NCBI GenBank assembly: GCA_016868475.1
Contig: VGGU01000005.1
Location: 1 to 64,000 of the forward strand
DNA length: 64,000 bases
Reading direction: 5' to 3'
Source: Bacteroidota bacterium
GTDB taxonomy: Bacteria; Bacteroidota; Bacteroidia; Chitinophagales; Chitinophagaceae
In this document: piece by piece, positions 17,738-26,026 of the stretch
Position numbering within the stretch: the first letter of the stretch is position 1
Layout of the letters: each line of letters begins with the position of its first letter
Position numbers and translations under genes: made by a program
The notes under the pieces: generated by a model
The model's database searches: none
What the model was told of the DNA's origin: nothing
Seen by the model: the letters and a program-made list of their open reading frames with translations, nothing else

Positions 17738-19099
17738 CAAGTGCTTACTTAGATCTGCCCAGGCAACTGTTTCCTGTTTTCCTGTTTGTAAGTTTTTAAC
17801 GGTTGCAGTTTGCGAGGCAATTTCATTTTGCCCCATGATAATTACCGTGATTATTTTTTTTCTTTCGGCATATTTAAACTGCTTATCGAACTTGACCGCC
17901 TCAGGATAAAGTTCGCAGGATATTCCGGATTGTCTTAACTGTTGCATTTGTTGAAAGGCCAGTTTTGCTTCTTCTTCGCCCAAATTAAAAAACAGTACTT
18001 GCGTACTTGTTTGTGTGGTGGCCGGAAAAAGATTTAATTCCTCCAAAACATCATAGATCCGATCCACACCAAAAGAAATACCTACCCCGGGCATGTTGGG
18101 TACTCCAAAAAGTCCGGTTAGATCATCGTATCTGCCACCTCCTCCAATGCTACCGATCTTAACCGTATTGGGTGCCTGCAATTCAAAAATCACACCGGTA
18201 TAATAATTTAATCCGCGAGCCAAGGTGGGGTCGATTTGTACAGTAACTCCCTGCGCTTGCAAGGAAATAAACAAATTGGTTAGATCTTTAAAACCATCTT
18301 GTGCAGCTTTTTCATTGCCAAGTAACCTGTTTAATTCTTGCAGCAATTCAAGTCCATCTCCCTTTGTTAGCAGATATTTTTCAACGATAGCTATTGAGGA
18401 TGCGTCAAGTCCTTTTAACCGAAGTTCGTCTTTGACCTTATCCATTCCAATCTTATCGAGTTTGTCAATGGCTACGGTAATGGGCAACAGCCAATCGGCT
18501 CCTCCACAGTTTTCCGCCAAGGCCACCAACAATTTTCGGTGATTGATTCGCAATGTGTATCCGGGTAATCCAAGCTTGGTAAATATTTGGTGAGAAATGC
18601 AACCCAATTCAATTTCATTGAATAGCGAACTACTGCCTACAACATCCACATCGCATTGATAGAATTCTCTGTAACGTCCTTTTTGTGGTCTGTCTGCGCG
18701 CCATACCGGTTGAATCTGAAATCGCTTAAAGGGCATGGGAAGCTGCTGGTGCCAAGTGGCTACATAACGTGCAAAGGGAATGGTTAGGTCATAGCGCAAG
18801 GCTCGTTCTGTGATTTGCTTACTTGATTTTCCGGTAAGCACTTTTTCCCATTCTTCTCGAATACTTTTTTCTTTTTCCGGATTATCCAACCCGTTATTGA
18901 GAATTTTAAATATCAATTTGTCTCCTTCCTCGCCATATTTTCCCAGCAAGGTGTCTAGATTTTCCATTGCCGGTGTTTCGAGTGGTTCAAATCCATAGCA
19001 CTCAAAAACGGAACGAATGGTATCCAATATATAGCGTCTTTTCCGGACAGTGTCCGCACTAAAATCTCTGGTTCCTGATGGAAGGCTGGGTTTTGACAT
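17729..19099 (-). CDS. hisS: histidyl-tRNA synthetase
   Basis: 456 residues, class II synthetase that charges tRNA-His. Motif 1 region starts PSLPSGTRDFSAD. Motif 2 is MPFKRFQIQPVWRADRPQKG near residue 121, followed by YREFYQCDVDVVG. The histidine-specific loop GLNYYTGVIFEL is near 290 and motif 3, MPGVGISFGVDRIYDVLE, near 330. The C-terminal anticodon-binding domain with IIMGQNEIA near 415 is present. Six bases after the phosphatase gene, so probably cotranscribed with it. Tail-to-tail overlap with the thiolase gene. Confidence 0.97.
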   Translation of the reverse strand: MSKPSLPSGTRDFSADTVRKRRYILDTIRSVFECYGFEPLETPAMENLDTLLGKYGEEGDKLIFKILNNGLDNPEKEKSIREEWEKVLTGKSSKQITERALRYDLTIPFARYVATWHQQLPMPFKRFQIQPVWRADRPQKGRYREFYQCDVDVVGSSSLFNEIELGCISHQIFTKLGLPGYTLRINHRKLLVALAENCGGADWLLPITVAIDKLDKIGMDKVKDELRLKGLDASSIAIVEKYLLTKGDGLELLQELNRLLGNEKAAQDGFKDLTNLFISLQAQGVTVQIDPTLARGLNYYTGVIFELQAPNTVKIGSIGGGGRYDDLTGLFGVPNMPGVGISFGVDRIYDVLEELNLFPATTQTSTQVLFFNLGEEEAKLAFQQMQQLRQSGISCELYPEAVKFDKQFKYAERKKIITVIIMGQNEIASQTATVKNLQTGKQETVAWADLSKHLLS

Positions 19100-19105
19100 G
19101 TTATT

Positions 19106-19576
19106 TTAAGACGCTATTGATGTTTGATACTTTAAAATTAACTGATCGCATACTTCATCCAATAAATTATAAACTTCATGAAAATCTGGTTCTCCCCCGT
19201 AATAGGGGTCCGGCACATCCAGGTTTTTGCCTGGATATTGTTCATTCATCAGCAAATCTACCTTTGAATGGTCATATTTATTACCCGTAATCCTCTGGAT
19301 ATCATTCAGCACATCTTTGGCAAGGGCATATATTTTGTCAAACTGATTCAAATCCTCTGTGGTAAACCTTCTGGCACGTTGGTGTGTGATGTCGACCCCA
19401 TTTTCCAAGGCAACCTTTTGCGAGAGGGGATGAGGGGGGTCTCCGGTATGGTAATGATTAGTGCCGGCGCTGTCCACCACCCAGTTAAGGCCGGCTTTTT
19501 TTACCTTCTTTTGAAGAATACCCTCTGCTAGTGGGCTTCGGCAAATATTTCCCAAACAAACCATTAAAATTCTCAT
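19106..19576 (-). CDS. low-molecular-weight protein-tyrosine phosphatase
   Basis: 156 residues, the normal length for the family. The phosphate-binding loop CLGNICRSPLAEG (CX5R-S) begins at residue 7 and the acid Asp lies in VPDPYYGGEPDF near 120. These cytoplasmic enzymes remove phosphate from tyrosine residues or, in the related ArsC group, reduce arsenate; the DPYYGG loop favours the phosphatase. No exopolysaccharide tyrosine kinase gene is nearby. The gene leads hisS by six bases and a -7 element lies five bases before its ATG, so the pair is probably one short-leader transcript. Confidence 0.92.
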   Translation of the reverse strand: MRILMVCLGNICRSPLAEGILQKKVKKAGLNWVVDSAGTNHYHTGDPPHPLSQKVALENGVDITHQRARRFTTEDLNQFDKIYALAKDVLNDIQRITGNKYDHSKVDLLMNEQYPGKNLDVPDPYYGGEPDFHEVYNLLDEVCDQLILKYQTSIAS

Positions 19577-19581
19577 TGATG

Positions 19582-19589
19582 CAAATATA
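19582..19589 (-). promoter_or_regulatory. -7 promoter element of the phosphatase-hisS pair
   Basis: TATATTTG on the minus strand matches TAnnTTTG fully, five bases before the ATG at 19576, so the predicted +1 falls on or next to the start codon. A TTG at 19607-19605 is 15 bases upstream, a little close for a -33 element. Confidence 0.55.
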
Positions 19590-19648
19590 GCTAGCTGTAT
19601 TTACCAATTGATGACTCTTCTGGAATCAAAAATTACTAAATTGCCATC

Positions 19649-19912
19649 ATGCAGACTGATTATCGAAAAGAATTAAATAAACAACAAAAGCAATTGCTAA
19701 TGCTTAGAGACGTGGGCATGGGCATTGTAGTGATTGGCGCAGGTTTTTTCTTTCTGCTTCGCTCCTGGTTTGAGTTGGATTTTAATCAACGATATCCACC
19801 AGACCAGTTGGATAAATTATTTGGAATTGTTTGTTTACTATATGGCGGATGGCGTGGGTATCGGGGCTATTTACACACCCGCCCGTCCTCAACCCCTAAG
19901 CATGAAAAATAA
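19649..19912 (+). CDS. small membrane protein of unknown function
   Basis: 87 residues. Not recognised as a named family. After a charged N-terminus (DYRKELNKQQKQ), one hydrophobic segment spans about residues 25-45 (GIVVIGAGFFFLLR) and a second weaker one lies about 57-75 (LFGIVCLLYGGWRGYRGY); the C-terminus is polar. This pattern suggests a two-pass inner-membrane protein. Its last 11 bases overlap the start of the PstS-like gene, so the two are likely coupled and may act together. Divergent from the phosphatase gene. Confidence 0.7.
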   Translation: MQTDYRKELNKQQKQLLMLRDVGMGIVVIGAGFFFLLRSWFELDFNQRYPPDQLDKLFGIVCLLYGGWRGYRGYLHTRPSSTPKHEK

Positions 19913-20819
19913 CATCATAATTGCCGTTTTCCTTTTATTAGTCTTTGGCGTTGGGTGTACTACCTATGAGCAGCAACGAGATCAATTGCCAGACACGCCG
20001 GATAGAGGTCAGATTAGGATATCGGTAGATGAATCATTTAAGCCCCTTATGGACGAACTGATACAGGTGTATGAGTCCAATCATCCGCAAACAAAAATTA
20101 AAGTGGAGTACAAGACCGAAGCCGATTGTTTACGAGATGCACTCACCGACAGTATACGCCTGCTTTTTGTAACACGTCGGCTATCTATGGAGGAAAAAAC
20201 GCTGTTGTCGGACTCGCTCCGACTTAACGCAAAAAGTTTGGTTGTGGCCCGAGATGCGATTGCAGTTATTGTTCATCCTAATTCCCCAGACACTATTTTT
20301 TCCATGAAAGAGATCAGGGCGATTCTCACAGGGAATTACAAGAAAAAGTTAATTCCAGTTTTTGATGGGGTAAAGGCAACCAGTACGGTCCGATTTATTG
20401 TAGATTCAATCTTGAATGGAAACTCTCCAACTCCTGATGCTCTGGCTGCCAGAAATAGTGAGGGGGTGGTTGATTATGTAGCTTCACATCAGGAAGTGGT
20501 TGGATTTGTTGGAGTGGGATGGGTAGGTAATCCGGAAGATTCCCTGCAAATGAGTTTTCTTAAAAAAGTTAAAGTGGCGCACCTGGAGAGTGCGGATAAA
20601 AAGGGATCTTATGTTAAGGCATACCAGGCCAATATTTATGCAAAACGCTATCCTATGGTTAGGGATCTGGTGTACATCCTCAAAGAAAAGCATCGGGGGC
20701 TGGCCACGGGATTTGCTCATTTTGTCAGTGGGGAATTGGGGCAGCTTATCATTAGAAGAGCCTACCTGGCACCTGCCCAAAATAGGCTGGGGATACGCCC
20801 GGTTAAACTCAACGAGTAA
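19902..20819 (+). CDS. PstS-like substrate-binding lipoprotein
   Basis: 305 residues. The N-terminus is a signal peptide with a weak lipobox (LLVFGVGC, Cys at residue 20), so probably a lipoprotein. The mature part resembles PBP-like phosphate-binding proteins: RGQIRISVDESFKPLMDELI, then TRRLSMEE, AIAVIVHPNSPDTIFSMKEI (typical PstS segment for the second lobe) and GVVDYVASHQEVVGFVGVGW. The ATG at 19902 is chosen because it begins the signal peptide; a longer frame runs through the preceding gene. No pstCAB genes are close, so classical phosphate import is unproven. A TPR gene follows after 31 bases. Confidence 0.82.
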   Translation: MKNNIIIAVFLLLVFGVGCTTYEQQRDQLPDTPDRGQIRISVDESFKPLMDELIQVYESNHPQTKIKVEYKTEADCLRDALTDSIRLLFVTRRLSMEEKTLLSDSLRLNAKSLVVARDAIAVIVHPNSPDTIFSMKEIRAILTGNYKKKLIPVFDGVKATSTVRFIVDSILNGNSPTPDALAARNSEGVVDYVASHQEVVGFVGVGWVGNPEDSLQMSFLKKVKVAHLESADKKGSYVKAYQANIYAKRYPMVRDLVYILKEKHRGLATGFAHFVSGELGQLIIRRAYLAPAQNRLGIRPVKLNE

Positions 20820-20850
20820 TTGCCCTATATTTACAACCTTTTTAATGTAA

Positions 20851-22629
20851 ATGATTATGACTAATCGTGTCCTTGTTTTGGTTTTGTGTGTTGCGTTGAA
20901 CAATTTTTTTGCGAGTGCTCAATCTATTCAGGAAGGTAAAACACATTTTTCTGCACAGCGGTTTCAATTGGCCAATACAGTTTTTCAGCAATTATTAAAG
21001 AACAATCCGGCTGATGCCGAAGCTCTATACTGGGGTGGTCAAACGGCCATCAGTCTTGAATTGGATTCCGCCAGCAAACCAGCAGTGGCAAGGGCTTGGT
21101 ATGACAAAGCTTTGCAAATTGCGGCTGCTTCTCCACTTGTGCAAGTGGGGGCCGGGCAGGCTGATCTCTATGAAAACAAGCTCAATGAAGCTCGCCAAAA
21201 GTTTGAGTCTGCTTTAACGCAAACTCGGACCCGCAAAGGAGATAATGCAGAAATTTTAATTGCCATTGCTCGGGCTAATATTGATGCGCCGTTTCATGAA
21301 TTGGAAGCTATCATAGCAAAAATCAATATGCAGCTGGAAAAGGGCGAAAAAAATGCAGAGCTGTATTTGATGCAAGGAAATGCCATACGAAAGGCCAGAC
21401 CGGGTGAAGGCGGAGGAGAAGCTTTCAGAAATTATCAGGAAGCCCTTAAACTAAACCCTGGGTATGCATTGGCCAGTTACCGATTAGCTCGTTTGTTTGA
21501 TTCTCAGAAAAACTGGGAAATGGTGTTTCAATATTTAAGTGATTGCGTGCAAAAAGATTCCAGCTTTACGCCTGTTTATTACGAACTATTCTATTACTAC
21601 TTCTCTCGCCGGGATTTTTCCAAAGCAGAAGAACAACTCAAAAAATTCATAGATACCAAACAGCCAGAAAAAGATTTTCAGGACGAATTTCTTTATGCTC
21701 AATTGTGCTGGGCTCGTGGTGATTTTGATTGTGCCATTACAAAAGCCGAGTCCGTGCTGACTGCGATGGGCAACAATAGTAAGCCGGGTGTTTATCGGTT
21801 ATTATCCGATGCTAATTTTCAGGTAGGGGATACCTTACAAAAACAAGCCAATACCGAGGGTGCTAGCTTATCATTTGCAAATGCAAAAAAGTATAGTGAT
21901 CGCTTGTTTGAAAAAATTGGAGAGAATAGCGACGCCTTGGTTCTTTATGATTTTCAGCTAAGGGCAAATATTTTGGATAGAACAGGAGGCACCCCAGAAG
22001 AAATTTTGGCGCCCTATTTACGGGCTTTGCAGTTAGATACATTATATAACCTCAAGGTTGATCTTCTAAAGAGAGGAGCAGAGAGATTCAAAGCAAAAGG
22101 GGATAGCCTTAGTCGAATAATGGAAGGAATACTTCTTACGGAGGTGATAAAAGTTAAGCCAACGCCCAGCAATCGCGATTACTTTGATGCTGGTTTTGCC
22201 TTCTACCAAGGAAAAGATTTCCTACACGCCGACAGTATATTCTCAATTTATGTTACCAAGTACCCCGACGAACCGTTTGGGTACATGATGCAGTATAATA
22301 TTCAACGGGCAATAGACACTGCAATGGAAAAGGGGTCTGCTGTGCCTTGGGCTATCAAATACTTGGAAATTCTGGAACGGGATACCGTGAAAAACAGAAG
22401 AACCATTATTGGGGTGGCCGGCTACCTGGCAGCATACAGCGCTAACATACTCAAGGATAAAGAAAAAGCCCTTGAATATTTACGTAGAATGCTAGCCTTA
22501 GATCCAACCAATGCGGCCATTCAACAGAATATTACGGTACTAGAAAAGGCAGTAGCCAACAAGCCCGAAGCCGCAAGGGATACGGTTCCTGCCAACCAAG
22601 CAGCAAAGCCTGCTGGAAATATGCCCTAA
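20851..22629 (+). CDS. exported tetratricopeptide-repeat protein
   Basis: 592 residues with an N-terminal signal peptide (RVLVLVLCVALNNFFASAQS). The rest is rich in TPR-like helices, e.g. AEALYWGGQTAISLELD near 50, NPGYALASYRLARLFDSQKN near 210, and a C-terminal unit EKALEYLRRMLALDPTNAA near 550. The tail is low-complexity (Ala/Pro/Lys). TPR proteins serve as binding scaffolds; the partner is unknown. In some Bacteroidota genomes I recall a PstS-like gene and a TPR gene next to exbB-exbD-tonB; here the PstS-like and TPR genes are together but the exb genes are 15 kb away. Two in-frame ATGs (20851, 20857) are possible. Confidence 0.85.
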   Translation: MIMTNRVLVLVLCVALNNFFASAQSIQEGKTHFSAQRFQLANTVFQQLLKNNPADAEALYWGGQTAISLELDSASKPAVARAWYDKALQIAAASPLVQVGAGQADLYENKLNEARQKFESALTQTRTRKGDNAEILIAIARANIDAPFHELEAIIAKINMQLEKGEKNAELYLMQGNAIRKARPGEGGGEAFRNYQEALKLNPGYALASYRLARLFDSQKNWEMVFQYLSDCVQKDSSFTPVYYELFYYYFSRRDFSKAEEQLKKFIDTKQPEKDFQDEFLYAQLCWARGDFDCAITKAESVLTAMGNNSKPGVYRLLSDANFQVGDTLQKQANTEGASLSFANAKKYSDRLFEKIGENSDALVLYDFQLRANILDRTGGTPEEILAPYLRALQLDTLYNLKVDLLKRGAERFKAKGDSLSRIMEGILLTEVIKVKPTPSNRDYFDAGFAFYQGKDFLHADSIFSIYVTKYPDEPFGYMMQYNIQRAIDTAMEKGSAVPWAIKYLEILERDTVKNRRTIIGVAGYLAAYSANILKDKEKALEYLRRMLALDPTNAAIQQNITVLEKAVANKPEAARDTVPANQAAKPAGNMP

Positions 22630-22665
22630 CTACTGAAAACATAAGGTTTTTTCCTGCCCTCACCC

Positions 22666-22673
22666 TAACTTTG
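22666..22673 (+). promoter_or_regulatory. -7 promoter element of the nuo operon
   Basis: TAACTTTG matches TAnnTTTG fully and is followed by CGG. It ends 19 bases before the nuoA ATG at 22693. No good -33 TTG at the usual distance. Confidence 0.55.
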
Positions 22674-22692
22674 CGGCCAATAAAAAAGGGCT

Positions 22693-23088
22693 ATGTTTTA
22701 TTTGCTTCAAGCTGGTGCAACTTCGTCGAGTGCAACCACTTATTTGCCCCTTGCCTTACAAGTGCTGATTGCTGCAGGATTAGTTATTTTTTTAACGGTG
22801 GTGACCCATCTTTTGGGGCCTAGACGTAAAACTTCCGATAAGCTTCAAAACTTTACAAGTGGTATCGAATCGCATGGAGATGCCCGACAGCCCATCGCTA
22901 TCAAATATTTTTTAACTGCCATCCTCTTTGTATTGTTAGATGTAGAGGTGATTTTCTTTTACCCCTACGCAGTAAACATTCAAGGTTTGGGATGGTCAGG
23001 TTTCTGGGCAGTTTTATTATTTGTTGGTTTTTTCCTTTGTGGTTTTATATATATCGTCAAGAAGGGTGCGTTGAATTGGGAAGATTAA
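22693..23088 (+). CDS. nuoA: NADH-quinone oxidoreductase subunit A
   Basis: 131 residues. A small membrane subunit of complex I at the junction of the membrane and peripheral arms. Three membrane segments are visible (about 20-40, 74-95 and 100-122). The family loop with the conserved ESHGDARQPI around residue 57 and LFVLLDVEVIFFYPYA near 80 is intact; the Asp-Glu pair in the second segment (DVEV) is characteristic. First gene of the fourteen-gene nuo operon, with a -7 element 19 bases upstream. Confidence 0.97.
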   Translation: MFYLLQAGATSSSATTYLPLALQVLIAAGLVIFLTVVTHLLGPRRKTSDKLQNFTSGIESHGDARQPIAIKYFLTAILFVLLDVEVIFFYPYAVNIQGLGWSGFWAVLLFVGFFLCGFIYIVKKGALNWED

Positions 23089-23143
23089 CAGAGTTGTTAT
23101 CAACTGATTGCATTCTGGCTTGTTAAAATAAAAAGTGTTGAAT

Positions 23144-23728
23144 ATGAGTCGTCCGGTTTCATACAATTTATTTCAAAAACCGCTCGAAAAGGATATCAGT
23201 GTAGCGCCATTACCTGATGGGCATCAGGGTGAGGGATTTTTTGCAACCTCATTAGATAGTGTAATTGGACTTGCCCGAAAAAACTCTATTTGGCCGCTTC
23301 CCTTTGCCACTTCTTGTTGTGGAATTGAGTTTATGGCCACCATGGGCTCTCATTATGATTTAGCGCGTTTTGGTTCAGAACGGGTAGGATTTTCGCCCCG
23401 TCAATGTGATTTGTTGATGGTCATGGGAACTGTTGCTAAAAAAATGGGACCGGTTGTCAGACAAGTTTATTTACAAATGGCAGAACCACGTTGGGTTATA
23501 GCAGTGGGCGCCTGTGCCAGCAGCGGGGGAATATTTGATACCTATAGCGTTTTACAAGGAATTGACCAGGTAATACCTGTGGACGTATATGTACCAGGAT
23601 GTCCTCCCCGGCCGGAAGCGATTATCGATGGCGTATTACGTATTCAGGACTTGGTAGGGAAAGAAAGTCTGCGCAGAAGAAATAGTGAACAGTATCAGGC
23701 ACTTCTTAACAGTTACGGAATTCAATAA
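23144..23728 (+). CDS. nuoB: NADH-quinone oxidoreductase subunit B
   Basis: 194 residues. Carries iron-sulfur cluster N2, which passes electrons to quinone. The tandem cysteines are in [13 protein letters not shown] near residue 61, the third in VGACASSGG near 124 and the fourth in VPGCPPRPE near 154. ATG 23144 (MSRPVSYN) is preferred to a GTG three codons upstream. Fifteen bases before nuoC, 55 bases after nuoA. Confidence 0.97.
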   Translation: MSRPVSYNLFQKPLEKDISVAPLPDGHQGEGFFATSLDSVIGLARKNSIWPLPFATSCCGIEFMATMGSHYDLARFGSERVGFSPRQCDLLMVMGTVAKKMGPVVRQVYLQMAEPRWVIAVGACASSGGIFDTYSVLQGIDQVIPVDVYVPGCPPRPEAIIDGVLRIQDLVGKESLRRRNSEQYQALLNSYGIQ

Positions 23729-23742
23729 ATGATTTTCATCAT

Positions 23743-24270
23743 ATGGCTTTAACAAATCCAATTATTCAACAACAGCTTCAGGAAAAATTTGGAGAATCTG
23801 TGTCTGCTATGGTGGATAGTTATGGCCTTCTGGAAATTACGGCACCTCGAGAGTTGAACCTGAAAGTACTCAACTTCCTCTATGACAATCCTACTCTTCA
23901 GTTTCAGTTCTTAACAGATTTAACCGGAGTGCACTATCCCTCTAAAAAAGGAAATGAGTTAGCTGTTGTATATCATTTGCACAGCCTAAAAGAAAATCTA
24001 AGAGTTCGCTTTAAAGTATTTGCACCTCTTGAACAACCTGAAGTGTATACAGCAACCGGATTATTCTCTGCTGCCAATTGGATGGAGCGTGAAACCTATG
24101 ATTTTTTTGGCATTCTGTTTTTAGGGCATCCTAACCTGAAACGAATTCTCAACGTAGAGCAGATGGATTATTTCCCATTACGTAAAGAATTTCCGCTGGA
24201 GGATCAAACCCGAATAGACAAAGACGACGAAATGTTTGGTAGAGGGGGAACATTAAAACAAATTGATTGA
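23743..24270 (+). CDS. nuoC: NADH-quinone oxidoreductase subunit C
   Basis: 175 residues. A peripheral-arm subunit contacting subunits B and D. The family signature is present as NWMERETYDFFGILFLGHP near residue 111, followed by the FPLRKEFPLED block near 145. It is a separate gene, not fused to nuoD as in E. coli. Eleven bases separate its stop from the nuoD ATG. Confidence 0.96.
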   Translation: MALTNPIIQQQLQEKFGESVSAMVDSYGLLEITAPRELNLKVLNFLYDNPTLQFQFLTDLTGVHYPSKKGNELAVVYHLHSLKENLRVRFKVFAPLEQPEVYTATGLFSAANWMERETYDFFGILFLGHPNLKRILNVEQMDYFPLRKEFPLEDQTRIDKDDEMFGRGGTLKQID

Positions 24271-24281
24271 CGCGATTGTAT

Positions 24282-25505
24282 ATGAGTGAACAGCACATCA
24301 AATTACCCGAGGGCTCCATTGAGAAAGTCACCAGTACACTCAATCTAGGTCCAACACACCCGGCCACGCACGGAGTAATGCAAAATATTTTGGAATTGAC
24401 CGGTGAACGAATTGTATCGGCTGATCAAACCATCGGGTATATCCATCGGGCTTTTGAAAAAATAGCGGAAAGACGTCCGCTTGCTCAAATCACTACGCTT
24501 ACGGATCGATTAAATTATTGTTCTTCGCCGCTCAATAACATGGGTTGGCATATGACCTGCGAAAAGTTATTGGGCGTGCAAACACCCAAGCGGGTGGACT
24601 ATTTGCGTGTGATCATGATGGAGCTGGCTCGAATTGCTGACCACTTGATCTGTAATTCAATCATGGGTGTGGATGCAGGTGCCTATACAGGGTTCTTGTA
24701 TGTGATGCAGTTTCGGGAATTGATCTATGAGATCTATGAAGAAGTTTGCGGAGCTCGTTTAACTACTAATATGGGTAGAATTGGTGGGTTTGAAAGAAAC
24801 TTTACCGATCAAGCTTTTCAAAAGTTGGAGAAGTTTTTAGCAGAGTATCCTCGCGCGCTGAAGGAGTTTGAAAATATGTTCCAGAGGAATCGAATTTTTA
24901 TGGATCGCACCATGGGTGTTGGAGGTATTTCAGCGGAGCGCGCATTAAACTATGGATTTACTGGGCCCAACCTACGTGCGGCCGGCGTTGACTATGATGT
25001 ACGTGTGCATAGTCCTTATGCCAGTTACCAGGATTTTAATTTTACCATTCCCGTTGGTACTACCGGAGATTGTTATGATCGCTGGTTAGTTCGTGAGCAA
25101 GAGATGTGGCAGAGCTTATCGATCCTTGAGCAGGCCTATCAAAAAATACAATCTTTCAAAGGCACTGAAGCAGAAATCTATCACGCTGATATTCCTGCTT
25201 ACTATCTGCCCGAGAAAAAAGAAGTGTATACCAAAATGGAAGCGCTGATCTTTCATTTTAAAATCATCATGGGCGAAACTGATATTCCTGTTGGAGAAGT
25301 TTATCACTCAGTTGAAGCAGGCAATGGCGAATTGGGATTTTATTTGGTCAGTGATGGGGGCCGTTCGCCATACCGATTACATTTCCGCCGACCTTGTTTT
25401 ATTTATTATCAGTCATTTGAGGAGCTGGTCAAAGGATCTATGTTAAGTGATGCGATTATGACAATGAGTAGTTTGAATTTGATTGCAGGCGAAATGGACG
25501 CTTAA
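24282..25505 (+). CDS. nuoD: NADH-quinone oxidoreductase subunit D
   Basis: 407 residues. Forms the quinone-binding pocket together with subunit B. Family blocks visible: NLGPTHPATHG near residue 21, IGYIHRAFEKIAERR near 54, NNMGWH near 85, and the C-terminal GGRSPYRLHFRRPCF near 364. Tyrosine and histidine residues that hold the quinone head group are in these blocks (the first His-Pro-Ala-Thr-His). ATG 24282 is used; a TTG five codons upstream overlaps the nuoC stop. Confidence 0.97.
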   Translation: MSEQHIKLPEGSIEKVTSTLNLGPTHPATHGVMQNILELTGERIVSADQTIGYIHRAFEKIAERRPLAQITTLTDRLNYCSSPLNNMGWHMTCEKLLGVQTPKRVDYLRVIMMELARIADHLICNSIMGVDAGAYTGFLYVMQFRELIYEIYEEVCGARLTTNMGRIGGFERNFTDQAFQKLEKFLAEYPRALKEFENMFQRNRIFMDRTMGVGGISAERALNYGFTGPNLRAAGVDYDVRVHSPYASYQDFNFTIPVGTTGDCYDRWLVREQEMWQSLSILEQAYQKIQSFKGTEAEIYHADIPAYYLPEKKEVYTKMEALIFHFKIIMGETDIPVGEVYHSVEAGNGELGFYLVSDGGRSPYRLHFRRPCFIYYQSFEELVKGSMLSDAIMTMSSLNLIAGEMDA

Positions 25506-25514
25506 AGTATAAAG

Positions 25515-26018
25515 ATGAAACCAAGTTTTACAAACGAGCAATTACAGGAGGTACAACGGCTGGTGAGCCGATATCCTCAGGGGCGTGAGAAAAGCGCTCT
25601 TATTCCTGTTTTGCATCTGGCCCAAAATACATTTGGAGGTTGGTTAAGCACAGAAACAATGGACTATGTAGCCACGTTGTTGCAGATAAAGCCAATTGAA
25701 GTGTATGAAGTGGCTTCTTTTTACTCTATGTTCAATCTTAATCCTGTTGGAAAACATGTACTGGAGGTTTGTCAAACAGGTCCTTGTATGCTAAATGGCA
25801 GCGATTCTATTGTTGACTATATCTATGAGCGATTGGGTATCAGGCCGGGCGAAACAACTCCGGATGGCCAGTTTACGTTGAAAACAGTAGAGTGTCTTGG
25901 CGCCTGTGGTTATGCACCTATGCTGCAATTGGGCGAACATTATAAAGAACATTTGACCAAAGAAAAAATTGATGCGCTGATTGAATCTTGTATTGCTAAA
26001 TCAGCTGCACTAAATTGA
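25515..26018 (+). CDS. nuoE: NADH-quinone oxidoreductase subunit E
   Basis: 167 residues. A thioredoxin-fold subunit carrying the [2Fe-2S] cluster N1a. Four cysteine ligands are visible: CQTGPC around residue 87-92 and ECLGACGYAP around 126-131. The N-terminal helices (YPQGREKSALIPVLHLAQ) match the family. Starts nine bases after nuoD and ends eight bases before nuoF. Confidence 0.96.
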   Translation: MKPSFTNEQLQEVQRLVSRYPQGREKSALIPVLHLAQNTFGGWLSTETMDYVATLLQIKPIEVYEVASFYSMFNLNPVGKHVLEVCQTGPCMLNGSDSIVDYIYERLGIRPGETTPDGQFTLKTVECLGACGYAPMLQLGEHYKEHLTKEKIDALIESCIAKSAALN

Positions 26019-26026
26019 ACTAAGGA

